Source of the DNA: Hydrogenophaga taeniospiralis CCUG 15921
GTDB lineage: Bacteria > Pseudomonadota > Gammaproteobacteria > Burkholderiales > Burkholderiaceae_C
Assembly: GCF_001592305.1 (NCBI RefSeq)
Contig: NZ_BCWR01000023.1
Span: 1 to 64,000, forward strand
DNA length: 64,000 nt
Reading direction: 5' to 3'
The first letter of the stretch is position 1, and each line of letters starts with the position of its first letter. Positions 33,952-42,303 of this stretch are shown piece after piece. The position numbers and the translations under genes were made by a program. The notes beneath the pieces were generated by a model. It saw only the letters and a list, made by a program, of their open reading frames with translations, did no database searches and had not been told where the DNA came from.

Positions 33952-34767
33952 TCAGCGGAATGGGTTGAGCGTGTCCAGGATGTCGCGGAAGAGCGAGTCC
34001 CTCAGGGCGGCACGGCTGGCGTTGCGCTGGACCACGATCACGTCGTCCGAGCGGATGTCCGGGTCCTTCTCCTGGCCGGCGCGCACCTTGTCGAGGTCGT
34101 AGGTGAATTGCTCACGCTCGCCCCCTTGGCCGTTGCGGTAGACCATGATCTGGTTGATGTTGGCGTACTGCGCGAAGCCGCCGGACAGGGCCAGGGCGCG
34201 CAGCAGTGTGAGCTGCCCCGTCACCGGGTAGATGCCCGGCTTGGTCACCGCGCCTTCGATGGCGACACGCTGCGTGGTGAACTCCTTGATGAAGAGCGAC
34301 ACCTGCGGGTCGCGCAGGTACTTCTCCCGGTACTTGGTGGCGATCAGTTCTTCGGCCGCCTGTGAGGTGAGCCCCGCCACCTGCACCGGGCCAATGAGCG
34401 GCAGCGACACCTGGCCCGAGGCGTTCACGCGCACGTCGCGCTTCATGTCGGGCACGCCGAACACGTTGAACTCCATCAGGTCGTTGGGCGCAATGCGGTA
34501 GTCCGCGCCCACCGCGCCCGCTGCGCTCAGCGGGTTCAGGGGGGCGACCGTGCCCTCCGAGCCCATCGAAGCGCTGGCCGGCACGAGCTGGGCGGCCGTG
34601 GCGTTCACCGGCGCCTGCGTCGGCGTCGACCGCACGGGCTCCATCTGCATCGCCGCCCCCCCGGGCTGGCCCGCCGTGCCGGTGCTGGCCGTCTGCGCAT
34701 GCAGCGGCCAGGCCGCGACTGCCGCCATCACCCCGAGGCCCCAAGAGGCCCATGGCCTGCTTTTCAT
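33952..34767 (-). CDS. wza: Outer-membrane polysaccharide export protein (Wza-like)
   Basis: Polysaccharide export porin subunit of 271 residues. A signal peptide ends after WPLHAQ; no lipobox Cys is seen, so it differs from lipoprotein Wza. The Poly_export domain starts at DYRIAPNDLMEFNVFGVPDMKRDVRVNASGQVSLPLIGPVQVAGLT, followed by one SLBB domain (QRVAIEGAVTKPGIYPV, LTLLRALALSGGFAQYAN) and a short C-terminus. The ATG at 34767 has a GGAAGGA ribosome site; an ATG seven codons upstream (34788) also has an AAGGGG and would give a more basic n-region. The wza-wzc pair works with the Wzy-dependent pathway. Confidence 0.9.
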   Translation of the reverse strand: MKSRPWASWGLGVMAAVAAWPLHAQTASTGTAGQPGGAAMQMEPVRSTPTQAPVNATAAQLVPASASMGSEGTVAPLNPLSAAGAVGADYRIAPNDLMEFNVFGVPDMKRDVRVNASGQVSLPLIGPVQVAGLTSQAAEELIATKYREKYLRDPQVSLFIKEFTTQRVAIEGAVTKPGIYPVTGQLTLLRALALSGGFAQYANINQIMVYRNGQGGEREQFTYDLDKVRAGQEKDPDIRSDDVIVVQRNASRAALRDSLFRDILDTLNPFR

Positions 34768-35158
34768 GATGAATTCCTTCCGGCGCATAACGCATCCCCT
34801 TTCTGGCCCTGAAGGGGCCAAAAAATTACCTTTGATTACGGGCGATCCCACGGCGCCAGGCGCCGTTCGTGGGTTCCGACGCCGCGGGCTCGTGCCGCCC
34901 GACACCTCGCCGCCACGGGGCCCGCATCGAGTGGGCCGGTGTGCGAAGCGGAAGGCCCACCCCGCGTGCAGCCGCGTGGCCAGCCGGGCCGCCGCCTGGC
35001 GGTCGGCGCTGCTCCTGCGGCTGCGCGCCGCACCGCCGTGGCATGACCCCTTGGACCTGGCAGGGTCAGGGCCATGGCCCGACGGCCAGCCCGTTCGGTC
35101 CAGTTTCCATGAAAAACCGGCCGTTGGTCACGTTGGGCCAGGTCGATCATGTAACGCC
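34768..35158 (-). promoter_or_regulatory. Leader region upstream of wza with a long hairpin
   Basis: About 390 non-coding bases separate the WcaI-type transferase gene from wza inside the EPS locus, the widest gap within it. A strong imperfect palindrome lies at 34847-34873 (CCCACGGCGCC, then GGCGCC and GTGGG with a GTTC bulge), followed in the minus-strand transcript by an AT-rich stretch with a T6 run near 34821-34826. It may be a second promoter or attenuation site for wza-wzc; no firm -35/-10 pair was seen. The remainder holds nothing recognisable. Confidence 0.4.
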
Positions 35159-36436
35159 TCACTTCAGTTGTTCCACCGCCCTGCGCAACTCGCCGGACGC
35201 TGGCTCCCCCTGCACCAGGGCCATCAACTGCGCCTCGAAGCGGCGCAGGATCACGTCCTGGCTCAGCTCGGCCTCGGCGTGGCGCCGGCCGTTGGCGCCC
35301 AGCGTGGCGCGGCGCGCCGGGTCGGCCGCCAGCGCACGCAGCGCGTCGGCCATGGCCACCGGGTTCTCCGGTGGCACCACCAGGCCGCAGGCGGCGTCCT
35401 GGGTCAGGACGCGGCACAGCTCGGTGCCCGGCATCGCGGTGGCCAGCACCGCGCGGCCGCTGGCCAACATGCCGGTGAGCTTGGAAGGCATCACCAGATC
35501 GGCCGCATCGGCCCGCTGGGGCAGCAGGTGCACATCGGCCAGGCCCAGCCAGTCGTTGAGCCGCTCCAGCGGCTGCAGGTCCAGAAAGCGCACGTTGGCC
35601 ATGCCGGCGCAGCGCGCCTGCAGATCGGCTCGCCCCGAACCGTTGCCGCCCAGCACCAGCTGGATGCGCGGCTCGTCCTGCAGCAGGCGGGCCACGTCGG
35701 CGAGGATCTCCAGCCCCTGCTTGTTGCCCATGTTGCCGGAATACAGGGCCACCACGGCGTCCGGCGCCAGGCCCAGCTCGGCCCGGTAGTCGCTGGGCGC
35801 GGTCAGCGGGGTGATGCCGCTGATGTCCACCCAGTTGGGAAAGTGCAGCACCCGCTCGGTGGCCACGCCCTTGGCCAGGGCGCGGTCCACCATGCGGCCG
35901 GAAATGGTGGAGACGCGGTCGAACCGGCGCATCAACCAGCGCTCGGCCCGCTGCACCCAGCGGCGCAGCGTGTGGCCCTTGATCAGGCCCAGATCGAACG
36001 CGGCGTCCACCTCGTAGTCCTGAATGTGCAGCCAGCTTCGGGCGCCCCGCAGGGTGGCAAACGCCACCGCCGCGGGCGCGCACATCAGGGGCGGCTCCAC
36101 CACCCACACCACGTCGGGTTTCCAGCGCCATTGGGCCCACAGCACCGGCAGGCTGCCCAGGGCGAAGCTGGCCAGGTGCAGCAGGCGCTTGAGGCCGCCG
36201 GGCTGGTGCGGCACCCACAGCGGCGTGCGCATCACCCGCACGCCCTGCCACGATTCGGTGCGGTACTGGCGGGCGCTGTAGCCGGCCCCCACCTTCCAGG
36301 CAGGGTAGTAGGGTGGCGCGGTGATGACGCGCACCTCGTGCCCTGCATGGGCCAGCCATTGCGCCATCTCGCCGGTGTACTTGCCGATGCCGGTGAGTTC
36401 GGGGGCGAAATTGATGCCGTAGAAAAGCAGCTTCAT
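35159..36436 (-). CDS. WcaI-like glycosyltransferase (GT4)
   Basis: GT-B glycosyltransferase of 425 residues similar to colanic acid WcaI. The N-terminal acceptor half starts MKLLFYGINFAPELTGIGKYTGEMAQWL, a signature of WcaI proteins; WVVEPPLMCAPAA and HIQDYEVDAAFDLGLIKG follow. The donor half has the ALYSGNMGNKQGLEIL and LPQRADAADLVMPSKLTGMLASGRAVLAT blocks, the latter with the conserved ProSer-Lys. It probably adds a fucose or similar sugar to the repeat unit. The start overlaps the stop of the GH16-like gene by ATGA. Confidence 0.9.
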   Translation of the reverse strand: MKLLFYGINFAPELTGIGKYTGEMAQWLAHAGHEVRVITAPPYYPAWKVGAGYSARQYRTESWQGVRVMRTPLWVPHQPGGLKRLLHLASFALGSLPVLWAQWRWKPDVVWVVEPPLMCAPAAVAFATLRGARSWLHIQDYEVDAAFDLGLIKGHTLRRWVQRAERWLMRRFDRVSTISGRMVDRALAKGVATERVLHFPNWVDISGITPLTAPSDYRAELGLAPDAVVALYSGNMGNKQGLEILADVARLLQDEPRIQLVLGGNGSGRADLQARCAGMANVRFLDLQPLERLNDWLGLADVHLLPQRADAADLVMPSKLTGMLASGRAVLATAMPGTELCRVLTQDAACGLVVPPENPVAMADALRALAADPARRATLGANGRRHAEAELSQDVILRRFEAQLMALVQGEPASGELRRAVEQLK

Positions 36437-37392
36437 CGTGTGCCTTTCGGTGGGAGAGCCGCCATGGGGTTGGCCGTGCTCGCGTTGGCCCGGGCGGCGG
36501 CGCCCACAAAGGCGCGAACGCCCATGAACTTCATCTGGTAGTCGCTGATGTTGCGGTGGCTCTGCGCGGAGACGATCAGGTAGAAGTGCTGCCGGCGCGC
36601 GATCTCGGGCACGTAAGGGGGGCCCGCTTCCAGCACTTGCTGCCCGTTCATCCACCACCGGACAGTCAGGGTGGCGGGGTCGTACGACACGCCGAAGACG
36701 TTGGGCTGGGTGCGGTCCAGCGGTACCGTCGAGGTCGCGTTGGGGTTCTGGAGCTTCTGGTAGTTGGGCCACTTGCCGGACCACGAAATGGCGGTGTGGT
36801 GTCCACCGGGCCCGAAACCGCCTTCGTCGATGTCCAGCTCCAGCCAGCGCTCGAATCCTTTGGGGTCTGGTGGGTACACGTCCTCCAGCCGGAGGTTGTG
36901 CTCGATCGGCATGAGCCAGATGGCCGGAAAGTTGTCGGGGTCGTTGGACGAGGTCGAGGCCTGGGCTTCGATGTAGAACGGCTGTGACCCGCTGAGCAGC
37001 GGGAACAGTCCGGGGTGCGAGGTCATTTTCACGGTGGCCACCACGCCGCCCTTCTTGAGGATCAAGCCATCGTCGGCTTGCTCATAGAGACTGCTGGGTC
37101 GGGGCTTGGTGAAGTACAGACCGCTGTAGTACTTGCGGGCGTCGGCCTTTCCCGTGAAGTCCACATCGGCGAGCTTCGGGCAGTCCAGGATCACGAGCTG
37201 AAGCGCGCCCACCTGTGTGGCGCCCGCGGGTGTCGCGGTGTCGGTGCAGATGGCCCGTCCACTGGCGTGAGAAGCGCCGCCGCCGCCGCCACCACCACAT
37301 GCTGGTGCGGCCAGGCCTATGGCCGCCAGGGCCAGCCAGGTGGTCGGGGCCTTGGTTCGGCGTCTGGTTCGGGGATGGATGGTGGTCTGCAT
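36433..37392 (-). CDS. Secreted GH16-like (concanavalin A-like fold) lipoprotein
   Basis: Exported protein of 319 residues. The N-terminus has an Arg/Lys-rich n-region, a hydrophobic core (TWLALAAIGLAAPAC) and a Cys followed by seven Gly, consistent with a lipoprotein with a flexible linker. The body has features of a jelly-roll GH16-type domain: NFPAIWLMP, a GH16-like acidic motif LELDIDEGG (residues about 186-194), HHTAISWSGKWPNYQ, FGVSYDPATLTVRWWMNGQQV. It may trim, bind or depolymerise the exopolysaccharide. A strong GGAGGAATTTC ribosome site precedes the ATG. No enzyme activity is proven. Confidence 0.75.
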   Translation of the reverse strand: MQTTIHPRTRRRTKAPTTWLALAAIGLAAPACGGGGGGGASHASGRAICTDTATPAGATQVGALQLVILDCPKLADVDFTGKADARKYYSGLYFTKPRPSSLYEQADDGLILKKGGVVATVKMTSHPGLFPLLSGSQPFYIEAQASTSSNDPDNFPAIWLMPIEHNLRLEDVYPPDPKGFERWLELDIDEGGFGPGGHHTAISWSGKWPNYQKLQNPNATSTVPLDRTQPNVFGVSYDPATLTVRWWMNGQQVLEAGPPYVPEIARRQHFYLIVSAQSHRNISDYQMKFMGVRAFVGAAARANASTANPMAALPPKGTR

Positions 37393-37417
37393 GAAATTCC
37401 TCCTTGAAAAAACGGGA

Positions 37418-38389
37418 TCAGATCCGGGGTGCCAGTCGGTCTTCGCCGACTTCAGGGGGCGCCAAGGCCTCGCTCTGCGCCACCAGCTTGTGCCCGGTCA
37501 GCCGGCTCAGTTCGGCGCAGATGTCTGCCTTGTCATGGAGGTGGGCCACGCCGCGCTCCAGCTCCATGAGCCGGGCGCCCACCAGAAAGCGGTACCAGCA
37601 GCCCTGCAGGAAGTGGTAGACCAGCCCGCTGCGGCCATCCAGGAAACCCAGCTGGAAGACGTAGCGCCAGAGGAAATACAGGGGGGCACTCACGGTGAAG
37701 GGAATGCGGTTGTAGACGCGCTCCTTGGCCCAGCGCTTGAACGAGGCCTGGGGCGAGGCGCTGCGGGCGTTGAGCGCTTCGTCGCGGGCGAACAGGCCGA
37801 GCCGCTGGTTCAACACCTCGATGGCTTCGCGCGTGGCGTACTTGTTGTGCTTGTCGGTGAAGTAGCCCAGGTCGTTGAGGTTGTGGTCGGCAAAGCCGCC
37901 GTTGAAGGTGACGGTGCACCCGCCCCAGACCACCATGTGCTCGTCCATCCAGCGGTCTTCCACGCGGCCATGCCCGTGGCGCCAGAGGCGCAGCATCACC
38001 AGCGGGTAACGCCCGCCGTGGCGCACCCAGCGGTCCATGAAGATGTGCTTGCGCTTGAGGTTGACGCCCACCACGTCGGCCGGCAGCTGGGGCAGCGTCT
38101 CAGCGATCTCGCGGGCCAGGTCGGGCTCGATGACCTCGTCGGCGTCCAGGCGGAGCACCCACTGGCCCTGGATGTCGAGCGTGTCGAGGGCCCACTGAAA
38201 CTGCTTGGCCTGGTTGACGAAGGCGTGCGTGTGGACCTCGGCACCCCATTGCCGCGCGATCTCGGCGGTGCCATCGGTGGAGCCGGAGTCCACCACACAG
38301 ATCTGGTCGGTGAACGCCTGGATGGACCGGATGGCCCGTGCGATGTGGCGGGACTCGTTGTAGGTGAGGATGATCGCGGTGATGCTCAT
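37418..38389 (-). CDS. Family 2 glycosyltransferase (WcaA/KdtX-like)
   Basis: GT-A fold transferase of 323 residues. The N-terminus MSITAIILTYNESRHIARAIRSIQ and VVDSGSTDGTAEIARQWGAEV are GT2 hallmarks and LRLDADEVI carries the D-x-D metal motif. The downstream region WMDEHMVVWGG and NHNL-type elements resemble the WaaE/KdtX-like branch. A hydrophobic stretch (VSAPLYFLWRYVFQLGFLDG) may touch the membrane. A GAGGAG ribosome site decides the start at 38389 over a longer frame. It lies 10 nt after the nitroreductase gene. Confidence 0.9.
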   Translation of the reverse strand: MSITAIILTYNESRHIARAIRSIQAFTDQICVVDSGSTDGTAEIARQWGAEVHTHAFVNQAKQFQWALDTLDIQGQWVLRLDADEVIEPDLAREIAETLPQLPADVVGVNLKRKHIFMDRWVRHGGRYPLVMLRLWRHGHGRVEDRWMDEHMVVWGGCTVTFNGGFADHNLNDLGYFTDKHNKYATREAIEVLNQRLGLFARDEALNARSASPQASFKRWAKERVYNRIPFTVSAPLYFLWRYVFQLGFLDGRSGLVYHFLQGCWYRFLVGARLMELERGVAHLHDKADICAELSRLTGHKLVAQSEALAPPEVGEDRLAPRI

Positions 38390-38399
38390 CGGAATCTCC

Positions 38400-39356
38400 T
38401 CACGCGTGCAGGGTGGCGATTTCCGCCGCGGGCCTGCGCGGCGAGAAAGCCACCCGGGTTTCGGGTGCGAGGGGCTCACCGAAGGCGATCATCATGATGA
38501 GCCGCTCGCCCGCCGGTATGCCGCCGGCGCGGCGGATCGCGGACTCGGTCTTGTGGTCGATGGCCAGGTTGAGCGGGCAGGTGCCCCAGCCCATCGAGCG
38601 GCAGGCCAGCATCAGGCACATGGCAAACAGCGAGCCGTCGACATAGGCCTGGTTGCGCTGCCCGGGCCCGCCCCAGGCGCAGATCTCCGAGCTCACCACG
38701 AACAGGTTGCCGACCGAATCCGCAAAGCCGCGCGAACCGCCCTGCAGGGCGAGCAGTTCCTGGATGCGCGCGGGGTCCTGGTAGGCATGCACCCGGGAGG
38801 ACTGGCGGTTGCACTGCGATGGCGCGAGCTGCGCGAGCGCGATCGCCTGCAGGATCTGCTCGGGGTCCAGCGGCGTGGGCCGCAGCGCCCGGATGCTCGA
38901 GCGGCTGGCCAGCAGGTGTTGCAGGTTGCCGGGCGGCTGGCCATCGAACGAGCAGTCCCGCGTGCCGCCCTTCCAGGGCTTGGGCAGTTTGGCTTCCCAG
39001 GTTTTCAGGTAGCCCGCGATCTCGTCGAGCAAGGGGTCGGACTTGCCCGCCCTCGCATGGAAGTTCACATAGGCATCCAGGGCACCCAGCGACATGTGGG
39101 CGGGCACCGGCGAGTGCTGGAGGTCGTAGCGCGAGAGCGCGGCCATGACAAAGCGGATCTTGTCCTTGCCGAACAGCAGCTTGGGATCGGGCAGGGACAG
39201 TCCCTTCTCGATCGTGTGGGCCTCGATGATGATTTTGTAGAACGCGCGTTTGGACTTGTCCACGAACGGCGAGTACGAGTTGAAGCGCAGGAACAGGGCG
39301 GCGTCGCGCAGGGCTTCGCTGAAGATGCCGGCCACCTTGGCGAGTTTGTCAAACAT
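38400..39356 (-). CDS. Nitroreductase-family protein of the EPS locus
   Basis: A 318-residue protein. The C-terminal two thirds have the flavin nitroreductase pattern: SRSSIRALRPTPLDPEQILQAIALAQLAPSQCNRQSSRVHAY with the typical (R)RS-x-R start, then a central AYVDGSLFAMCLMLACRSMGWGTCPLNLAI and the late RAGGIPAGERLIMMIAFG. A roughly 110-residue N-terminal part is unlike classic nitroreductases. It may modify a sugar or a pyruvyl-type group, or play a redox role; this is guesswork from position between acetyltransferase and glycosyltransferase genes. Its start overlaps the WcaF-like stop by 8 bp. Confidence 0.82.
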   Translation of the reverse strand: MFDKLAKVAGIFSEALRDAALFLRFNSYSPFVDKSKRAFYKIIIEAHTIEKGLSLPDPKLLFGKDKIRFVMAALSRYDLQHSPVPAHMSLGALDAYVNFHARAGKSDPLLDEIAGYLKTWEAKLPKPWKGGTRDCSFDGQPPGNLQHLLASRSSIRALRPTPLDPEQILQAIALAQLAPSQCNRQSSRVHAYQDPARIQELLALQGGSRGFADSVGNLFVVSSEICAWGGPGQRNQAYVDGSLFAMCLMLACRSMGWGTCPLNLAIDHKTESAIRRAGGIPAGERLIMMIAFGEPLAPETRVAFSPRRPAAEIATLHA

Positions 39357-39933
39357 GGGGCTCCCTCAGATCACGGGCTTTGATTCTTCGGCAGGGGTTG
39401 CCGGCGCAGATGGACCAGGCCGGCATGTCCTTGAGCACCACGGAGCGCGCGCCGATGACGGCGCCCTCGCGGATCACCACGTTCGGGTGGACGAAGCTCT
39501 CGGCCGCGATCCACACGTGGTCCTGGATCACGATGGGGTGGGTGGTCAGGGGGCGGGACAGGGAACGGATGTCGTGCGAGCCGGCACACAGGAAGGAGCG
39601 CTGGCTGACGGCGACTTTCGACCCGATGGTGATGCGGCCCATGCTGTAGCAGTCCACGCCATCGCCGAGCGCTGAGAACTCGCCCATGACCAGGTTCCAG
39701 GGTGCCCAGACGCGGCAGGACGGCGCGATCCGGCAACCGGTGCCCACCTCGGCCCCGAACCAGCGCAGCAACTGGCGCCGCCACCCATGCAGCGCCCAGC
39801 GGGGGGTGGGCCGGAAGGCCAGCAGCCAGACCACTTCCCACGCGAACCGGCGCAGCTTGGCCGCGGTGGTGAAATCGTTGCGGTAGCGCAGCGAACGGAA
39901 ATCGCTCACGGCTTCGTTCATGACATCGCTCAC
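39349..39933 (-). CDS. WcaF-like hexapeptide-repeat acetyltransferase
   Basis: Left-handed beta-helix acetyltransferase of 194 residues like colanic acid WcaF. The end of the protein has the isoleucine-patch pattern IGSKVAVSQRSFLCAGSHDI, IVIQDHVWIAAESFVHPNVVIREGAVIGARSVVLKDMPAWSICAGNPCRRIK, with the conserved catalytic-His region. The GTG at 39933 forms a GTGA overlap with the upstream pyruvyltransferase stop, so this start is preferred over the ATG four codons later. It probably O-acetylates the repeat unit. Confidence 0.9.
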   Translation of the reverse strand: MSDVMNEAVSDFRSLRYRNDFTTAAKLRRFAWEVVWLLAFRPTPRWALHGWRRQLLRWFGAEVGTGCRIAPSCRVWAPWNLVMGEFSALGDGVDCYSMGRITIGSKVAVSQRSFLCAGSHDIRSLSRPLTTHPIVIQDHVWIAAESFVHPNVVIREGAVIGARSVVLKDMPAWSICAGNPCRRIKARDLREPHV

Positions 39934-41105
39934 TGGACGACCCCCCGTTCTGCGTACTGCGGGGCCGCCGCCCGCAGTTGTGTGCTCAGAAACGCGTCGC
40001 CGGCCTGCCGCAGCTCGGCCAGCCGCTGGTCCACGTCGGCCCAATCGATTTCATGGGCCATCAGGGTCTGCACGTTCTGCGCCGAGAAACCCGGTGTGAA
40101 ACGGCTCTCCAGGCGGACCGCCCGCAGCAGGTTGATGGCGCGCGCATTGGCGGTCGCTCGTTCGCCCGTCAGCCCGGCCACGATGAAGGGCTTGCGGAAC
40201 AGCAGGGCGAACACGGTACCGTGGAAAGAGTTGGTCACGACGAAGCGCGCGTTCTTCACCAGGGCGACCCACTCGGCGGGATCGGGGTAGACGGTATTGC
40301 CGATCTCGACCCACCGCCGGTGCGGGTTGTGCGGCGATCGGATGGGGCAGTTCAGCCGCTTCGAGACCAGATCGGCCGTCTGCCGGATGTTGTCGGGCGA
40401 GCGCAACCCGTAGCAGAAGATGTACGGGTCGGCATCGGCGGACGGCGCCTGCTCGGTCAGTTCCGCGTAGTCGTCGTGCAGCAGGGTCGGGTCGGGCACG
40501 TTGGCCGGCTTTTGTCCGGTGGCCCGTTCCACCAGGGTGACGCCCGAGGCCTCACGCACCGAAATGGCATCGAAGTGGCGCAGCAGGCGGGGCAGCTGCG
40601 CGGCCTCGGACGCGGAAACCCGGTCTCTGCCGAAGCTCGCGGCGTAGGAGATCTTCCGGGCCGGGAACGACTGGGCGAAGTCCAGAAAGTAGTTCGGATC
40701 AAAACCGAAATGCTGGGACGGGCTCCAGATCTGGTCGCTGCCCGCCACGATCAGGTCGAACGCCTGCGCCGCGGCGAGCGATGCGTCGTTGTCGGTGGGT
40801 GTGGCGTCGCCGGGGATGCCCAGGAAGTGCTCCCTGAAGCGGTCGAACTTCTCTTTCTGGCCCTGGTGGCCAAAGTGCTGGTGGACGAACGAAGACGCCG
40901 CCAGATAGACGACCTTCAGATTGGCCTTGAGCTTGGCGGGCGAGGTGGGCAGGCTGAGCCGGCCACCGTGTTCGATGTGCGCTGGCCGGTAGTCGATGAA
41001 GTGGGCGTGGTGGCCCTGCTCCATCAACCAGCGGCGCAAGGCATAGGCTTGCAGCGCGGCACCGTAGTTGTCGCTGAAGTGGAAAGTGAGAATGCCGACG
41101 TTCAT
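39930..41105 (-). CDS. Polysaccharide pyruvyl transferase family protein (WcaK-like)
   Basis: A 391-residue GT-B-like protein that ketal-links pyruvate to a sugar of the repeat unit, giving the polymer negative charge. Family signs are MNVGILTFHFSDNYGAALQAYAL at the start, AFDLIVAGSDQIWSPSQHFGFDPNYFLDF (the G-S-D-Q-I-W motif), ISYAASFGRDR, and NARFVVTNSFHGTVFALLFRKPFIV with the T-x-S-F-H-G donor motif. The ATG at 41105 has an AAGGA ribosome site; an ATG ten codons upstream was rejected. Confidence 0.92.
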   Translation of the reverse strand: MNVGILTFHFSDNYGAALQAYALRRWLMEQGHHAHFIDYRPAHIEHGGRLSLPTSPAKLKANLKVVYLAASSFVHQHFGHQGQKEKFDRFREHFLGIPGDATPTDNDASLAAAQAFDLIVAGSDQIWSPSQHFGFDPNYFLDFAQSFPARKISYAASFGRDRVSASEAAQLPRLLRHFDAISVREASGVTLVERATGQKPANVPDPTLLHDDYAELTEQAPSADADPYIFCYGLRSPDNIRQTADLVSKRLNCPIRSPHNPHRRWVEIGNTVYPDPAEWVALVKNARFVVTNSFHGTVFALLFRKPFIVAGLTGERATANARAINLLRAVRLESRFTPGFSAQNVQTLMAHEIDWADVDQRLAELRQAGDAFLSTQLRAAAPQYAERGVVQ

Positions 41106-41127
41106 CTCTTGAGGTTCCTTGAGATGC

Positions 41128-42303
41128 TCAAGCACCGGTGGTCCGTGCCAGGTGTCTGCGGCCGAGAGGTTTGATCATGGATGCCATTTGTTGGTTGTTG
41201 GGGATTCGTCCGCCCATGAGGAGTGACAAGCCGCTGGGGGTCACCCAGCGGATGGACCACACCGCCATGACGCAAACCACCAGCGCCAGGAGGGGCGAGA
41301 TGGCAAAGTAGCTGAGAAAAATCGGGGTGACGTCGGCGTAGCCCAAACGGTCGATGGCCATCCACCAGAGTCCGATCGCCATGCCGTGAGCGCAAAAAAT
41401 GAAAAACGCCATCGGCTCGAATTGCAGAAGCACATTGCCTGTCCTGCCATGCAGAAGCCGCGAAGCGACGGACCAGAAGACCACGCAGCCCGCCGCCCGA
41501 AGGGCAATGTCGACGGCGGCGTACGCCACGCTTTGGGGGTCGGACACGCCCCAGGCGGGTGGCAGGTAAAAGGGTGCGGCCGAGAGCAACACCATGGCCA
41601 GGCCCGCGGCCCACACGGGTTCGCGGGGCATGGCCTGGGTGGGGATCGGGATCTTGCGAACCAGCAACACACAGCCCGCGAAGTAGAAGAGGGGAATGGC
41701 GCTGTTGATGAACAGCACACCGTCCATGTTCAGCAAGGCGTTGAGCAACAAGGCGGCCGCTGTGGTGCCGGGCAGCTTGCGCGCCAGATAGATGAACGCG
41801 GGCGAGATCAGAAAGCAGACAAAGGCGTCCCGCAGGAAATAGAGCGGTGTCATGGCCGGTTGCGCGGTGATGGCCAGCACCGCGTTCGGCCATTCGTGGA
41901 GTGCGGGCACGGTCGTGAAGCCCGACTCAACGTACTCCTTGGCGATGGTGATCAGGTTCCACAGTACCAGCGGCACGATCAGGGAGAACCATTTGTGGCT
42001 GAGCTCTTCCATGTAGGGCCGGGCGCTGAGCGTGCGGGCCAGCAGGTAGCCCGAGATCAGGCTCAGCAGGGGCACGCTGGTGTGGCCCAGCAGCTGCCGC
42101 GTGTAGTGGATCAAGCCCATGGGGGACAACAGGGACTCGGGCACCCCGGGCTGGTACGGCTGGGCGTGGGCATACACCAGCAGCAGGATGCACAGGATGC
42201 GCGCCAGGCGAATGGTGTCCGAGACCGTGGGGTTCACTGGAGTACCTTCGCCCTGCGGGCTGCGGTGCGAGCTTGCTTGGGAGCGGCCCAGCGCGGCGCT
42301 CAT
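41128..42303 (-). CDS. Acyltransferase family 3 (membrane O-acyltransferase)
   Basis: Polytopic protein of 391 residues with about ten helices, of the Acyl_transf_3 family. The start of the domain RLARILCILLLVYAHAQPYQP has the conserved R-x-x-x-I-x-x-V-x-x-H pattern with the catalytic-type His after helix 1. It probably transfers an acetyl or succinyl group to lipid-linked repeat units at the inner membrane. The ATG at 42303 overlaps the preceding glycosyltransferase stop by ATGA; a GTG at about 42237 with a GAAGG site is an alternative start that removes a Ser/Gly-rich tail. Confidence 0.87.
   Translation of the reverse strand: MSAALGRSQASSHRSPQGEGTPVNPTVSDTIRLARILCILLLVYAHAQPYQPGVPESLLSPMGLIHYTRQLLGHTSVPLLSLISGYLLARTLSARPYMEELSHKWFSLIVPLVLWNLITIAKEYVESGFTTVPALHEWPNAVLAITAQPAMTPLYFLRDAFVCFLISPAFIYLARKLPGTTAAALLLNALLNMDGVLFINSAIPLFYFAGCVLLVRKIPIPTQAMPREPVWAAGLAMVLLSAAPFYLPPAWGVSDPQSVAYAAVDIALRAAGCVVFWSVASRLLHGRTGNVLLQFEPMAFFIFCAHGMAIGLWWMAIDRLGYADVTPIFLSYFAISPLLALVVCVMAVWSIRWVTPSGLSLLMGGRIPNNQQMASMIKPLGRRHLARTTGA

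Noticed and set aside
34804..34826. GGCCC/GGGCC stem-loop followed by A6 near wza
   Set aside because: On the + strand it is followed by A rather than T, and on the - strand the T run comes before the stem, so it is not an intrinsic terminator.
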